Source: Patescibacteria group bacterium
Lineage (GTDB): Bacteria; Patescibacteriota; Minisyncoccia; JAHIHE01
Assembly (NCBI GenBank): GCA_018896765.1
Contig: JAHILZ010000078.1
Span: 1 to 17,976, forward strand
Direction: 5' to 3'
DNA: 17,976 bases
Below, piece by piece: positions 1 through 6,602 of this stretch; positions within the stretch are counted from its first letter, which is position 1, and each line of letters opens with the position of its first letter. The notes under the pieces are model-generated. The model saw nothing but the letters and a program-made list of their open reading frames with translations. It was not told the origin of the DNA and did not search any database. A program made the position numbers and the translations under genes.

Positions 1-562
1 GCATCTTCTTCTTTCAAATATCGGACAAATATATTCATTGAAAAATTTAAGCAAGACTATAGAAATTAAAAATATAGGCACGATTAAAAATTATTTGCAA
101 TATCTTGAAAATAGTTTTTTGTTTTTTAAAGCGCCGCTTTTCAGTTATTCGTATAAAAAACAAGTTTATAATCCCGATAAAATATATGCGATAGATCAAG
201 CTTTTTTTCACAATATCGCTTTTAAGACGAGCGATAATTTCGGATCCGTTTATGAAAATATTGTTTTTTTGCATTTGATAAGAAATAAGGATAATGAGGT
301 TTTTTATTATAAAACAAAAGAAAATTTTGAAATTGATTTTATCGTTAAAAGCGGAAATAAAGCTTTGTCTTTGATTCAGGTCTGCTATCAATTGAACAAT
401 GCCAAAGTGGTTGAGCGAGAGGAAAGAGCGCTTGTCGCCGGGATGAAAGAGCTTAATTTGCAGGAAGGATTTATTATTAATGAAGATGTGGAAAAAGAGA
501 AAAAAATAGGCGATAAAAAAATAAATTATGTTCCTTTATGGAAATGGCTTTTGACGAAATAA
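1..562 (+). CDS. AAA/DUF4143 family ATPase, C-terminal part (5' end outside window)
   Basis: The reading frame is open from base 2 with no stop, so this is the last 186 residues of a longer gene. The TTG at 38 is internal, because the preceding residues (HLLLSNIGQIYS) belong to the DUF4143 winged-helix region. What is visible is that region (the 'tIKNYLQYLENSFLFF' type) followed by the nuclease-fold C-terminal domain. The latter has the IDF aspartate, but the usual E-x-K is replaced by IQVCY, so a PD-(D/E)XK nuclease centre looks incomplete. The end (VPLWKWLLTK) closely matches the ATPase at 5248-6498 (VPIWKWLLDRD), so these are paralogues of one subfamily. The family consists of P-loop ATPases of unclear cellular role, frequent in archaea and CPR bacteria. 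The AAA half must lie upstream. The stop is TAA, and leader copy 1 begins a few bases later. Confidence 0.85.
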   Translation, partial: HLLLSNIGQIYSLKNLSKTIEIKNIGTIKNYLQYLENSFLFFKAPLFSYSYKKQVYNPDKIYAIDQAFFHNIAFKTSDNFGSVYENIVFLHLIRNKDNEVFYYKTKENFEIDFIVKSGNKALSLIQVCYQLNNAKVVEREERALVAGMKELNLQEGFIINEDVEKEKKIGDKKINYVPLWKWLLTK

Positions 563-570
563 TTAAAAAT

Positions 571-610
571 TAATTAATTTAACCCCGAGCAATCGGGAAC
601 AAAAGGAGAA
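571..610 (+). repeat. Leader repeat copy 1 (GNRA-type hairpin plus AGGAG)
   Basis: An AT-rich 'taattaattt' lead-in is followed by a perfect 5-bp hairpin, CCCGA (584-588) / TCGGG (593-597), with loop GCAA. After it comes AAAGGAG and an A-run. The same block occurs at 2691-2737 and 7591-7637, where it leads directly into ATG-AAA-AAG-AAA-GAA. Here the similarity ends at the A-run and no start codon follows, so the ribosome site is orphaned. It sits between the truncated ATPase and the promoter of the MNT/HEPN pair. I read it as a leftover of a duplicated DUF5752-like leader. Confidence 0.7.
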
Positions 611-626
611 AAAATAAGATCAATAA

Positions 627-654
627 TTGCTTTTTACCGTCATTTTGATAGAAT
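627..654 (+). promoter_or_regulatory. Probable promoter of the mntA-hepT pair
   Basis: TTGCTT (627-632), a 16-bp spacer and TAGAAT (649-654), preceded by TGA, which gives an extended -10 (TGnTAGAAT). A start about 7 bases after the -10 would lie near 661, only a few bases before the ATG at 665. The message would then be nearly leaderless, consistent with no ribosome-binding sequence there. This is pattern recognition only. Confidence 0.45.
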
Positions 655-664
655 TAAAGAAAAT

Positions 665-1135
665 ATGACTGAAAAACAACAGAAACAACTTAATGAAATT
701 TTTAAAGAAAATCAAGTAGTTTTGGCGTATTTATTCGGTTCGGCGGCGCGCGGAAAAATGACCCCTTTAAGCGATATAGACATTGCCATTATTTTTTCAG
801 AGAAAGTAAAAGCAAAAGATTATTTCAAAAAAGAACTTCGCCTGGCTCATAAAATCGGAAATGTTTTTGAAATTGATCGGGTAGATATTGTAAACCTAGA
901 AACCGCCAGAAGTCCGCTATTAAAACATAATGCGGTATTCAAAGGAAAATTTATATTCGGCAAACAGGGAAAAAATAAATTTGAATTGGAAAGCGGAATT
1001 ATGAAGGAATTTGAAGACACGAAGCGCCTGAGAGAAGTGCAAGATTATTATTTGTATAAACATATCAAGGAAGGAACTTTTGGCAAAGCTCCGCTGTCTC
1101 CGAAGCAAGAAAGATATTTATTAAAACATATTTAA
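665..1135 (+). CDS. mntA: MntA-type nucleotidyltransferase antitoxin
   Basis: A 156-residue minimal nucleotidyltransferase of the MNT/HEPN type II/VII toxin-antitoxin group. It carries the complete GSx10DxD signature: G25-S26, then D37 and D39, plus a third carboxylate (D74, in RVDIV). In characterised systems MntA transfers AMP groups from ATP to a tyrosine of its HEPN partner and so neutralises it. The C-terminal extension (about 105-156) is helical and charged. The gene ends in TAA one base before the ATG of the HEPN gene, so the two are almost certainly co-translated. The start at 665 leaves about 20 residues before the LFGS strand, normal for the family. There is no Shine-Dalgarno sequence, and the predicted transcription start lies only a few bases upstream. 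Confidence 0.88.
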   Translation: MTEKQQKQLNEIFKENQVVLAYLFGSAARGKMTPLSDIDIAIIFSEKVKAKDYFKKELRLAHKIGNVFEIDRVDIVNLETARSPLLKHNAVFKGKFIFGKQGKNKFELESGIMKEFEDTKRLREVQDYYLYKHIKEGTFGKAPLSPKQERYLLKHI

Positions 1136-1136
1136 T

Positions 1137-1562
1137 ATGACCATAGATAAGAAATCAATAAATAAAAAACTTAATAAGCTTACGGAATCATTGGAATATT
1201 TGGAAAAATATCGGAAAGAAACCAAAGAAGATTTTTTGGTTGATTTTACCGTGAATGCCGCCGCAATGCATTATATGGTGCTGGGGATTGAAATAATTAC
1301 CGATATCGGAAATCATATTTTAAATGAAAATTACCAGGTAAGTTCCGATGAGTATAGTGAAGTGATTGAAAAACTCGGAGAATATGAAATTGTGCCGGAA
1401 AAATTCGCCAAAGAAAATGCAGATATGGCAAAATTCAGGAATTTGATAATTCACGCCTATGACAAAATTGACATGGAACAAGTCTATCAAAATCTTCAAA
1501 AAACCCCCGATATTTTCCGCAAATTCGCAAAATATTTCGTTGAGTTTTTAGAAAAAAATTAA
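1137..1562 (+). CDS. hepT: HepT-type HEPN ribonuclease toxin
   Basis: A 141-residue, all-helical HEPN protein of the DUF86/HepT type. The catalytic Rx4HxY motif is intact as R101-NLII-H106-A-Y108. The R and H form the RNase centre of HEPN dimers. Y108 is in the position that MntA enzymes AMPylate in characterised pairs. The gene starts 1 bp after mntA, which fits a neutralising partner made first. Its stop is 37 bp before the probable start of the next membrane-protein gene, so that gene may be on the same transcript. Both partners keep their key residues, so the module looks functional. Pairs of this kind act in plasmid or island maintenance or in phage defence. Which applies here cannot be seen from sequence. 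Confidence 0.88.
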   Translation: MTIDKKSINKKLNKLTESLEYLEKYRKETKEDFLVDFTVNAAAMHYMVLGIEIITDIGNHILNENYQVSSDEYSEVIEKLGEYEIVPEKFAKENADMAKFRNLIIHAYDKIDMEQVYQNLQKTPDIFRKFAKYFVEFLEKN

Positions 1563-1599
1563 ATTGGATTTTAACAAACTAATATTTAATCAATTTTTT

Positions 1600-2670
1600 A
1601 TGAACGATAAGGATAAATCATATTTTATAAAACTAATTTTAGTTAGTGTTGTATTCATCACTTTTTTGACGGTGCTGGGATTGACGGCGGAGTTGGTGAA
1701 AAATAAACCAGTTGCAAGTTCGCAGCCGCAGGTTTCGATTTTGTCGGAGCCGACAGTTGTGCCAGTGGTTAAAGATGAAATTGCAGATTGGCAAACTTAT
1801 AAAAATGAAGATTTTGGATATGAAATAAAATATCCAGCGAACTGGGAAGTTAAGGAAGGTATAGGCGATAATAAAATGGATTTTATAACAAGCGGATCTA
1901 TAATTTTATTAATTGATGTTTTCCCTGAAAATACATTAGGGGCAACATATTGTACGGATCATCCTACCGACAAAGAGCGATGCGAAGAAATAATCATTGA
2001 TGGTCAAAAAAATGTAATTGATAGCTATAGCTTAGAAACGGTAAATATTAAATATCCTTTTGGCGGTATAATTAACATTGCATCAACTAGTATCGGAAAT
2101 GAGGATAAGAAGATTTTTAGAAGCATTCTTTCTACTTTTAAATTAGATAAAAATACCAGCTGGAAAACATACAGGAATGAAAAATATGGATTTGAATTAC
2201 AATATCCAAGATCTTTGATTCTTTCCGAAAATAATAATTATAAAAGCGATAATGATCAAGCGCTTGATAAAGTACTTTTGAGTCTTAACAAAATATCAGA
2301 TGACAATTTTTTAACTATAAATAGATTTGAGATAGGAAAAAATGAAACATTCAAAAATATAATAGAAAATAATAGTTGGTTGCCAGGCGGCGGAACAGGA
2401 CATGCAGATCTTACTAAGTTTAAATCTGTAAAAATCGGTGATAATAATTATTATTATAGATATTTTTGTGGAGATCCTTCAGGATCGGTTGAGGATAAAA
2501 ATGAGGCGTGTGGATTCTTTTATTATTATTGGCTAGTAAAAGATCAAAATGTATATGAGTTTGAATTGTTTGATGTTTTATCTACAAATGACATGAAGGT
2601 GGATTTTGAAAATTCACCATCGAATTTAGAGTTTAAAAAAATCCTTTCCACTTTTAAATTTACCAAATAG
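1600..2670 (+). CDS. Membrane-anchored protein with two PsbP-like domains (copy 1)
   Basis: I place the start at ATG 1600 (356 aa), not at the TTG at 1564. From ATG 1600 the sequence (MNDKDKSYF) lines up with the start of the paralogue at 4157 (MTDKDKSFF), including the T-run just before it. Residues about 9-31 form one transmembrane helix, then a linker with 'VKNKP...QPQVS...EP' that recurs in all three paralogues. Two PsbP-like units follow, each opening with a W-x-TY-x-N-x2-(F/Y)G(Y/F)E-(I/L)-x-YP signature (about 63 and 187) and each ending 'ILSTFKx'. The bulk is predicted to be outside the membrane. Function is unknown; PsbP-like domains here are a fold label, not evidence of photosynthesis. 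There is no lipobox. It follows hepT by 37 bp and may be co-transcribed. The stop is TAG. Confidence 0.75.
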   Translation: MNDKDKSYFIKLILVSVVFITFLTVLGLTAELVKNKPVASSQPQVSILSEPTVVPVVKDEIADWQTYKNEDFGYEIKYPANWEVKEGIGDNKMDFITSGSIILLIDVFPENTLGATYCTDHPTDKERCEEIIIDGQKNVIDSYSLETVNIKYPFGGIINIASTSIGNEDKKIFRSILSTFKLDKNTSWKTYRNEKYGFELQYPRSLILSENNNYKSDNDQALDKVLLSLNKISDDNFLTINRFEIGKNETFKNIIENNSWLPGGGTGHADLTKFKSVKIGDNNYYYRYFCGDPSGSVEDKNEACGFFYYYWLVKDQNVYEFELFDVLSTNDMKVDFENSPSNLEFKKILSTFKFTK

Positions 2671-2690
2671 CTAAATAATTTTATATTAAA

Positions 2691-2737
2691 ATTAATTAAT
2701 CTAATCCCGAGCAATCGGGAAAAAGGAGAAAAAAACT
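2691..2737 (+). repeat. Leader repeat copy 2 (GNRA-type hairpin plus AGGAG)
   Basis: Second copy of the leader: 'attaattaat', hairpin CCCGA (2706-2710) / TCGGG (2715-2719) with loop GCAA, then AAAAGGAG and an A-run ending at ATG 2738. The match to copy 3 continues into the first seven codons of the following stub. It lies 21 bp behind the stop of PsbP-like gene 1. Confidence 0.75.
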
Positions 2738-2791
2738 ATGAAAAAGAAAGAATTAATTGAAAATATTGACATTTTGGTACCGCTATGCTAA
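2738..2791 (+). pseudogene. 17-codon stub of the DUF5752-like gene
   Basis: Directly behind leader copy 2 a short frame reads MKKKELIENIDILVPLC and stops at TAA 2789. Its first seven residues are identical to the start of the 92-residue DUF5752-like protein at 7638 (MKKKELINADD...), with one synonymous difference, then the similarity is lost abruptly. The promoter of the next ATPase lies inside the stub. I read it as a duplicate whose body was deleted or displaced when the downstream ATPase/PsbP block arrived. A translated leader peptide is a less likely alternative. Confidence 0.55.
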
Positions 2792-2794
2792 AAT
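2766..2794 (+). promoter_or_regulatory. Strong promoter of ATPase 2829-4034
   Basis: A perfect -35 TTGACA (2766-2771), exactly 17 bp of spacer, and -10 TAAAAT (2789-2794), with TGC immediately before the -10 (extended -10). The predicted start is near 2801, giving a leader of about 28 nt before ATG 2829. No Shine-Dalgarno sequence is seen before that ATG. A second TATAAT at 2800-2805 is too far from the -35 to pair with it. Confidence 0.6.
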
Positions 2795-2828
2795 AATGGT
2801 ATAATTTTTGTAAGTAAGTACTAAAAAT

Positions 2829-4034
2829 ATGCAAATAAAGCGAAGAGTTTTAGGAGAAATAAGTCAATGGTTAGATAAAAAAAAGATATTGATATTAAAT
2901 GGAGCAAGACAAGTGGGGAAAACGACAATTTTGAAGGAAATCAAAAAAGAGCTGGAAGAAAAAAATAAAAATTGCGTTTATTTAAACCTTGAGTCGTTTC
3001 AAGCCGCTGATCGTCTGAACGCCAATCCGGATAATATTTTTGATTTTATTCCCGATAAAAATTTATTTTGGTATGTTTTAATCGATGAAATTCAAATTCT
3101 TGACAATCCTTCGCATTTTTTGAAGTATATTTATGATACTTATGATAACCTAAAACTGATTATCACCGGTTCGGCTAATTTGGAAATCAAAGCTAAACTG
3201 CAAGATTCTTTGGCGGGGCGAAAAATCACTTTTTATATCGGCCCTTTATCTCTCGATGAAATTTTGGATTATGAAAAACTGGACAAAAAAACAAAAAACC
3301 CGATAGAGAAGCAAAAGATTGATAAAATATTTGAAGAATATTTAATATTTGGCGGATTGCCGGAAATTTATCTGGAAAAAGACAAGGAAAAGAAAAAGAA
3401 ATTATTGAAAGAGTATCTTGGAACTTATGTTAATAAAGATATTAGGGCGCTGATCAGCAAGATTAATGTTTCTAAATTCAATCAATTGAATATTACCTTG
3501 TCGCACCTGATCGGAAATTTGGTCAACAAAAATAAAATATCCAATAATTTGAATATCAATAGCAGGACGCTGGACAAGTATTTGGATTTATTGAAATATA
3601 GTTTTATTTTTGATTTTATTTCTCCATATTTTTCCAATCCGGTCACTCAAATTAAAAAGATGCAGAAAGTTTATTGTTTTGATTTCGGCGTTCGAAATGC
3701 CATTTTGAATAATTTTATCGAAGTTGATCTGAGAGAAGATTGCGGCAAGCTGTTTGAAAATTTTGTTTATCTTAAATTGAAAGAAAAATATCAGGAAATC
3801 TTTTTTTGGCGGACTGTCAAAGGAAGCGAGGTTGATTTTGTTTATCAAGAAGACGGTTTGAATATTATTGAAGCGAAATATAAAAAATTTACCGCGCCTA
3901 AAACGGAACATTCTATAAAACAAGCCATTAAATTATTACAGCCGAATAAAGCAAAAATAGTAAATCTTAACTGGAATGACAAAATAATTGTTGGCGAAAA
4001 GGAAATAGAATTTATCAGTTGGGAAAAAATTTAG
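2829..4034 (+). CDS. AAA/DUF4143 family ATPase with intact PD-(D/E)XK-like motif
   Basis: 401 residues, full length for the family. The N-terminal AAA ATPase domain has Walker A GARQVGKT (25-32), Walker B VLIDE (83-87), a sensor-like ITGSA (112-116) and the LAGR motif (128-131). The middle is the GG-LP segment (175-178) and a winged helix ending near 260. The C-terminal DUF4143 domain has a restriction-enzyme-like fold signature: D336 in SEVDFV, then E348-A-K350. The family is widespread in archaea and CPR bacteria. Its role is not established; it is often called a predicted ATPase and is frequently in variable regions. The gene has its own strong promoter in the DUF5752 stub and is followed 122 bp later by PsbP-like gene 2. 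It belongs to a different subfamily from the ATPases at 1-562 and 5248-6498. The stop is TAG. Confidence 0.9.
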   Translation: MQIKRRVLGEISQWLDKKKILILNGARQVGKTTILKEIKKELEEKNKNCVYLNLESFQAADRLNANPDNIFDFIPDKNLFWYVLIDEIQILDNPSHFLKYIYDTYDNLKLIITGSANLEIKAKLQDSLAGRKITFYIGPLSLDEILDYEKLDKKTKNPIEKQKIDKIFEEYLIFGGLPEIYLEKDKEKKKKLLKEYLGTYVNKDIRALISKINVSKFNQLNITLSHLIGNLVNKNKISNNLNINSRTLDKYLDLLKYSFIFDFISPYFSNPVTQIKKMQKVYCFDFGVRNAILNNFIEVDLREDCGKLFENFVYLKLKEKYQEIFFWRTVKGSEVDFVYQEDGLNIIEAKYKKFTAPKTEHSIKQAIKLLQPNKAKIVNLNWNDKIIVGEKEIEFISWEKI

Positions 4035-4156
4035 ACGGCTTAAAATAATATACCTTATTTGGTTTAATATTTGTTTGTTGCAGGTTTGTTTTTGTGATGG
4101 AATAGAGGTAATAATTAAGAAATTTTAATAAAATTTTAATCATTAAATAATTTTTT

Positions 4157-5110
4157 ATGACCGACAAAGATAAATCATTTTTTGCGAAATTAATTCTAGC
4201 AAGTGTTGTGCTTGTCGCTTTTTTGACAGTGCTGGGATTAACGGCGGAATTGGTGAAGAATAAGCGGGTTGTAAATCCGCAGCCGCAAGTTTCGCCAGTG
4301 GCGGAACCGGCAAAAATTTCTCAAGTTCCTGATATCACTATCCTTTCGCCTAACGGAGATGAAAGTTGGATGCTTGGAAGTACGCAAACTATTAAGTGGA
4401 GTTCTGCTGGAAACATTTCAGAAGTTACAATTTTATTAGTACCAGTGGATTCTGATGCAGGTGTACGCACACTAGACAAAGTGGCGAATGCCGGTTCTTA
4501 TTCTTGGAACATTCCTTATTGTTATCCAGGACATGAATGCTCTTCAAATTTTGAAATTCCTGCCGGAAAATATAAAATTCAAATTTCAAGTTTCAAGTTA
4601 GAGATAAACGACGAATCGGACTTGCCGTTTAGTATTATTTATCCAGACGAGATCTCTGATTGGAAAACTTATAGGAATGAGGAATATGGGTTTGAGGTGA
4701 AGTATCCAGAAATTTTTACAGTAGCTACAACTAAAAGCTATTATGGTTACGAGAGGGGTTTCCCGGAAATCAAATTTGATGCTCTAGTAGAATTTCATCA
4801 GGCAAGATACAGTAACATTGATTTCATGATAGACATAGATGCAAGTGAGAAAAGCATGCAAGAACTAGAAAAAATTTATGACCGAAGTTCTTCTTCTCTT
4901 TCTTATTTTTTGAATTCAAAAAAAGAGATTTTAATAAATAATCACAAAAGCATAGAATATCGATGGGGAATGTTGGAGGGTGGAATTGGTGAAATAACAA
5001 TATTATTATCCCATAATTCTAAGACTATTATAGTAAGTACTCCAGATCTTTCTGATACTGCAGAAATGTTTAATCAAATCCTTTCCAGTTTCAAATTCAC
5101 GGAAAAATAA
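4157..5110 (+). CDS. Membrane-anchored protein with a Ser/Thr-rich (Kre9/KNH-like) domain and a PsbP-like domain (copy 2)
   Basis: 317 residues. The anchor (transmembrane helix about 9-31) and 'ELVKNKRV...PQPQVSPVAEP' linker are nearly those of the protein at 1600, and the similarity is visible at DNA level too. Residues about 59-162 are different: 'ITILSPNGDESWMLGSTQTIKW...' matches the Ser-Thr-rich cell-surface domain family (Kre9/KNH type), a beta-sandwich common in secreted proteins. A single cysteine pair (C122, C128) could form a disulfide. A PsbP-like unit follows (about 168-317), opening 'SDWKTYRNEEYGFEVKYP' and ending 'ILSSFKFTEK'. Compared with copy 1, the first PsbP-like unit has been swapped for another domain while anchor and tail are kept. 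The frame after the stop reads into a PsbP-like scrap. The protein is presumably on the outer face of the membrane; its ligand is unknown. Confidence 0.78.
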   Translation: MTDKDKSFFAKLILASVVLVAFLTVLGLTAELVKNKRVVNPQPQVSPVAEPAKISQVPDITILSPNGDESWMLGSTQTIKWSSAGNISEVTILLVPVDSDAGVRTLDKVANAGSYSWNIPYCYPGHECSSNFEIPAGKYKIQISSFKLEINDESDLPFSIIYPDEISDWKTYRNEEYGFEVKYPEIFTVATTKSYYGYERGFPEIKFDALVEFHQARYSNIDFMIDIDASEKSMQELEKIYDRSSSSLSYFLNSKKEILINNHKSIEYRWGMLEGGIGEITILLSHNSKTIIVSTPDLSDTAEMFNQILSSFKFTEK

Positions 5111-5209
5111 GAAATACAATATCCGGCCAATGTCTTTATGTCTTGTAAAAAAATTGACGGATGCTTAAAATCATTATATATTATACACATTGACAATGTT
5201 GATAAATAA
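5111..5209 (+). pseudogene. Possible remnant of a further PsbP-like unit after the stop of copy 2
   Basis: Immediately behind the TAA at 5108, in the same frame, the sequence reads EIQYPANVFMSC... up to TAA 5207. 'EIQYPAN' is the signature string of a PsbP-like unit (compare EIKYPANWEV in copy 1), while the preceding W-x-TY-x-N part is missing. The rest is unrecognisable. This suggests that copy 2 once had two PsbP-like units, as copy 1 does, and that the second was lost by deletion and a stop. The match is short, so chance is not excluded. Confidence 0.4.
5154..5182 (+). promoter_or_regulatory. Probable promoter of ATPase 5248-6498
   Basis: TTGACG (5154-5159), 17-bp spacer, TATATT (5177-5182). 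A start near 5189 would give a leader of about 60 nt. No Shine-Dalgarno sequence is present before the ATG at 5248 or the in-frame ATG at 5257. A second TTGACA (5190-5195) has no -10 at a sensible distance. Confidence 0.45.
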
Positions 5210-5247
5210 CCATTGCTCACATTTACAATACTGATAATACAAAAAAT

Positions 5248-6498
5248 ATGATAAAAATGGCTTTGTTAAGCGAAGTTATTGAAGATCAATTAAATAAATT
5301 TAAAAACAGGGATATAGGGATACCTCGCAATGTTGAATTTGATAAATATATCAAAACCCAACAGATAACTATAATTTCAGGCATAAGAAGAAGCGGAAAA
5401 TCCACTTTGCTCGCCCAGTTTTCCAAAAAATTTGAAAATTTTTATTATTTTAATTTTGACGATGATCGCATCGCTGATTTTGCGCTAGAAGATTTTCAAG
5501 AGCTGATGATCGCTTTTCAAAAATTATACGCGTCAAAAATTATATTTTTGGACGAAATTCAAAATGTGGAAGGATGGGAAAGATTTATTCGGCGGATTTA
5601 CGACGAGGGATATAAAATATTCATTACCGGATCCAACGCCAAACTTCTTAGCTCCGAACTCGCCACTCATTTGACAGGCCGGTATGTGAAAATTGAATTA
5701 TACCCTTTTTCATTCAAAGAATTTTTGCGGTTTAAAAAAGTTGAATATGGCAAAAAGACATCGGCGGCGAAAGCCGAGATATTGAAATATTTTGACGAAT
5801 ATCTGAAATTCGGCGGATTTCCGGATTTTTTGAAATACGGCGACGAAGAATTTCTAAAAAGAATATATAATGATATTTTATACAAAGACTTGCTTGTCCG
5901 ATTTAAAATCAAGGAAGTCAAAGCTTTCAAACAGCTTGCCGCTTTCCTTTTCACGAATTTTACCAAAGAAGTAAGTTATAATTCCTTAAAAAACATATTG
6001 GGTTTTAAAAGTTCGACTTCGGTAAGAAATTATATTGATTTTATGCAGGAAAGTTTTCTTGTGTTTGAGCTTTATAAATATGATTTTTCTTTGAAGAAGC
6101 AATTTATTTCGGATAAAAAGTTGTATGTCATTGACAACGGGCTTCGCAATGTGATTTCTTTTTATTTTTCCGAAGATTTGGGAAAATCGCTTGAGAATTT
6201 GGTTTTTTTGGAATTGAAGCGAAGAGGCAATGAGATTTATTATTATAAAAATAAAAAGGAATGCGATTTTTTAATCAAAGATAAAGCAAGAATTATCCAA
6301 GCGATTCAAGTGAGCAAAGACATAGAGCCGGGAAAAAATAAAGATCGGGAGCTTGGCGGGCTTATGGAAGCTATGGCGGAATTTAATCTTAAGGAAGGAA
6401 CTATTTTAACTCAATTTCAGGAAGATTCGTTTCAAGAAAATGGCTATACTGTCAACATAGTTCCTATTTGGAAATGGCTGTTGGATCGCGATGCATAA
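5248..6498 (+). CDS. AAA/DUF4143 family ATPase
   Basis: 416 residues, full length. Walker A is GIRRSGKS (45-52), Walker B IIFLDE (98-103), then ITGSN (126-130) and LTGR (142-145). The GG-FP segment lies at 189-192, a winged helix around 225-275, and the C-terminal DUF4143 domain from about 285. In the C-terminal domain D340 (ECDF) is present, but the E-x-K position reads IQVSK (Q354), like the IQVCY of the partial ATPase at the left edge and unlike the two other ATPases in the window. The C-terminus VPIWKWLL matches that partial copy as well. The start could be the ATG at 5248 or 5257 (MALLSEVIEDQ); the latter resembles many family members. It is followed 104 bp later by PsbP-like gene 3, repeating the ATPase-then-PsbP order seen at 2829/4157. 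Cellular role unknown. Confidence 0.9.
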   Translation: MIKMALLSEVIEDQLNKFKNRDIGIPRNVEFDKYIKTQQITIISGIRRSGKSTLLAQFSKKFENFYYFNFDDDRIADFALEDFQELMIAFQKLYASKIIFLDEIQNVEGWERFIRRIYDEGYKIFITGSNAKLLSSELATHLTGRYVKIELYPFSFKEFLRFKKVEYGKKTSAAKAEILKYFDEYLKFGGFPDFLKYGDEEFLKRIYNDILYKDLLVRFKIKEVKAFKQLAAFLFTNFTKEVSYNSLKNILGFKSSTSVRNYIDFMQESFLVFELYKYDFSLKKQFISDKKLYVIDNGLRNVISFYFSEDLGKSLENLVFLELKRRGNEIYYYKNKKECDFLIKDKARIIQAIQVSKDIEPGKNKDRELGGLMEAMAEFNLKEGTILTQFQEDSFQENGYTVNIVPIWKWLLDRDA

Positions 6499-6540
6499 CT
6501 GGAGAGAGAAAAATATCTCTATAACAAAAATGGGAAATTA

Positions 6541-6580
6541 GAATATGGAATTTTGAATTTTGAATTTGGAATAAAGAATT
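6541..6580 (+). repeat. Short tandem AT-rich repeat (GAATTTT units)
   Basis: The gap between the ATPase and PsbP-like gene 3 contains repeated 'gaatttt/gaattt' units ('ggaattttgaattttgaatttgg') ending in an A/T-rich run up to ATG 6603. It looks like a low-complexity intergenic element. No promoter or terminator could be recognised here, so gene 3 may depend on transcription from the ATPase. Confidence 0.4.
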
Positions 6581-6602
6581 TAAAAAAATTAAAACAAAAA
6601 CA

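Noticed and set aside
47..391. Minus-strand frame opposite the partial ATPase, and similar antisense frames throughout
   Set aside because: They lie opposite well-supported genes, have low-complexity F/I/L/S-rich products and no family features.
1564..1599. TTG start at 1564 extending PsbP-like protein 1 by 12 residues
   Set aside because: The paralogue at 4157 aligns from ATG 1600 onward, including the T-run before it; the extension has no counterpart.
6500..6602. CRISPR-like or tandem regulatory repeat in the AT-rich gap
   Set aside because: The GAATTTT units are too short, without spacers, and look like low-complexity sequence.
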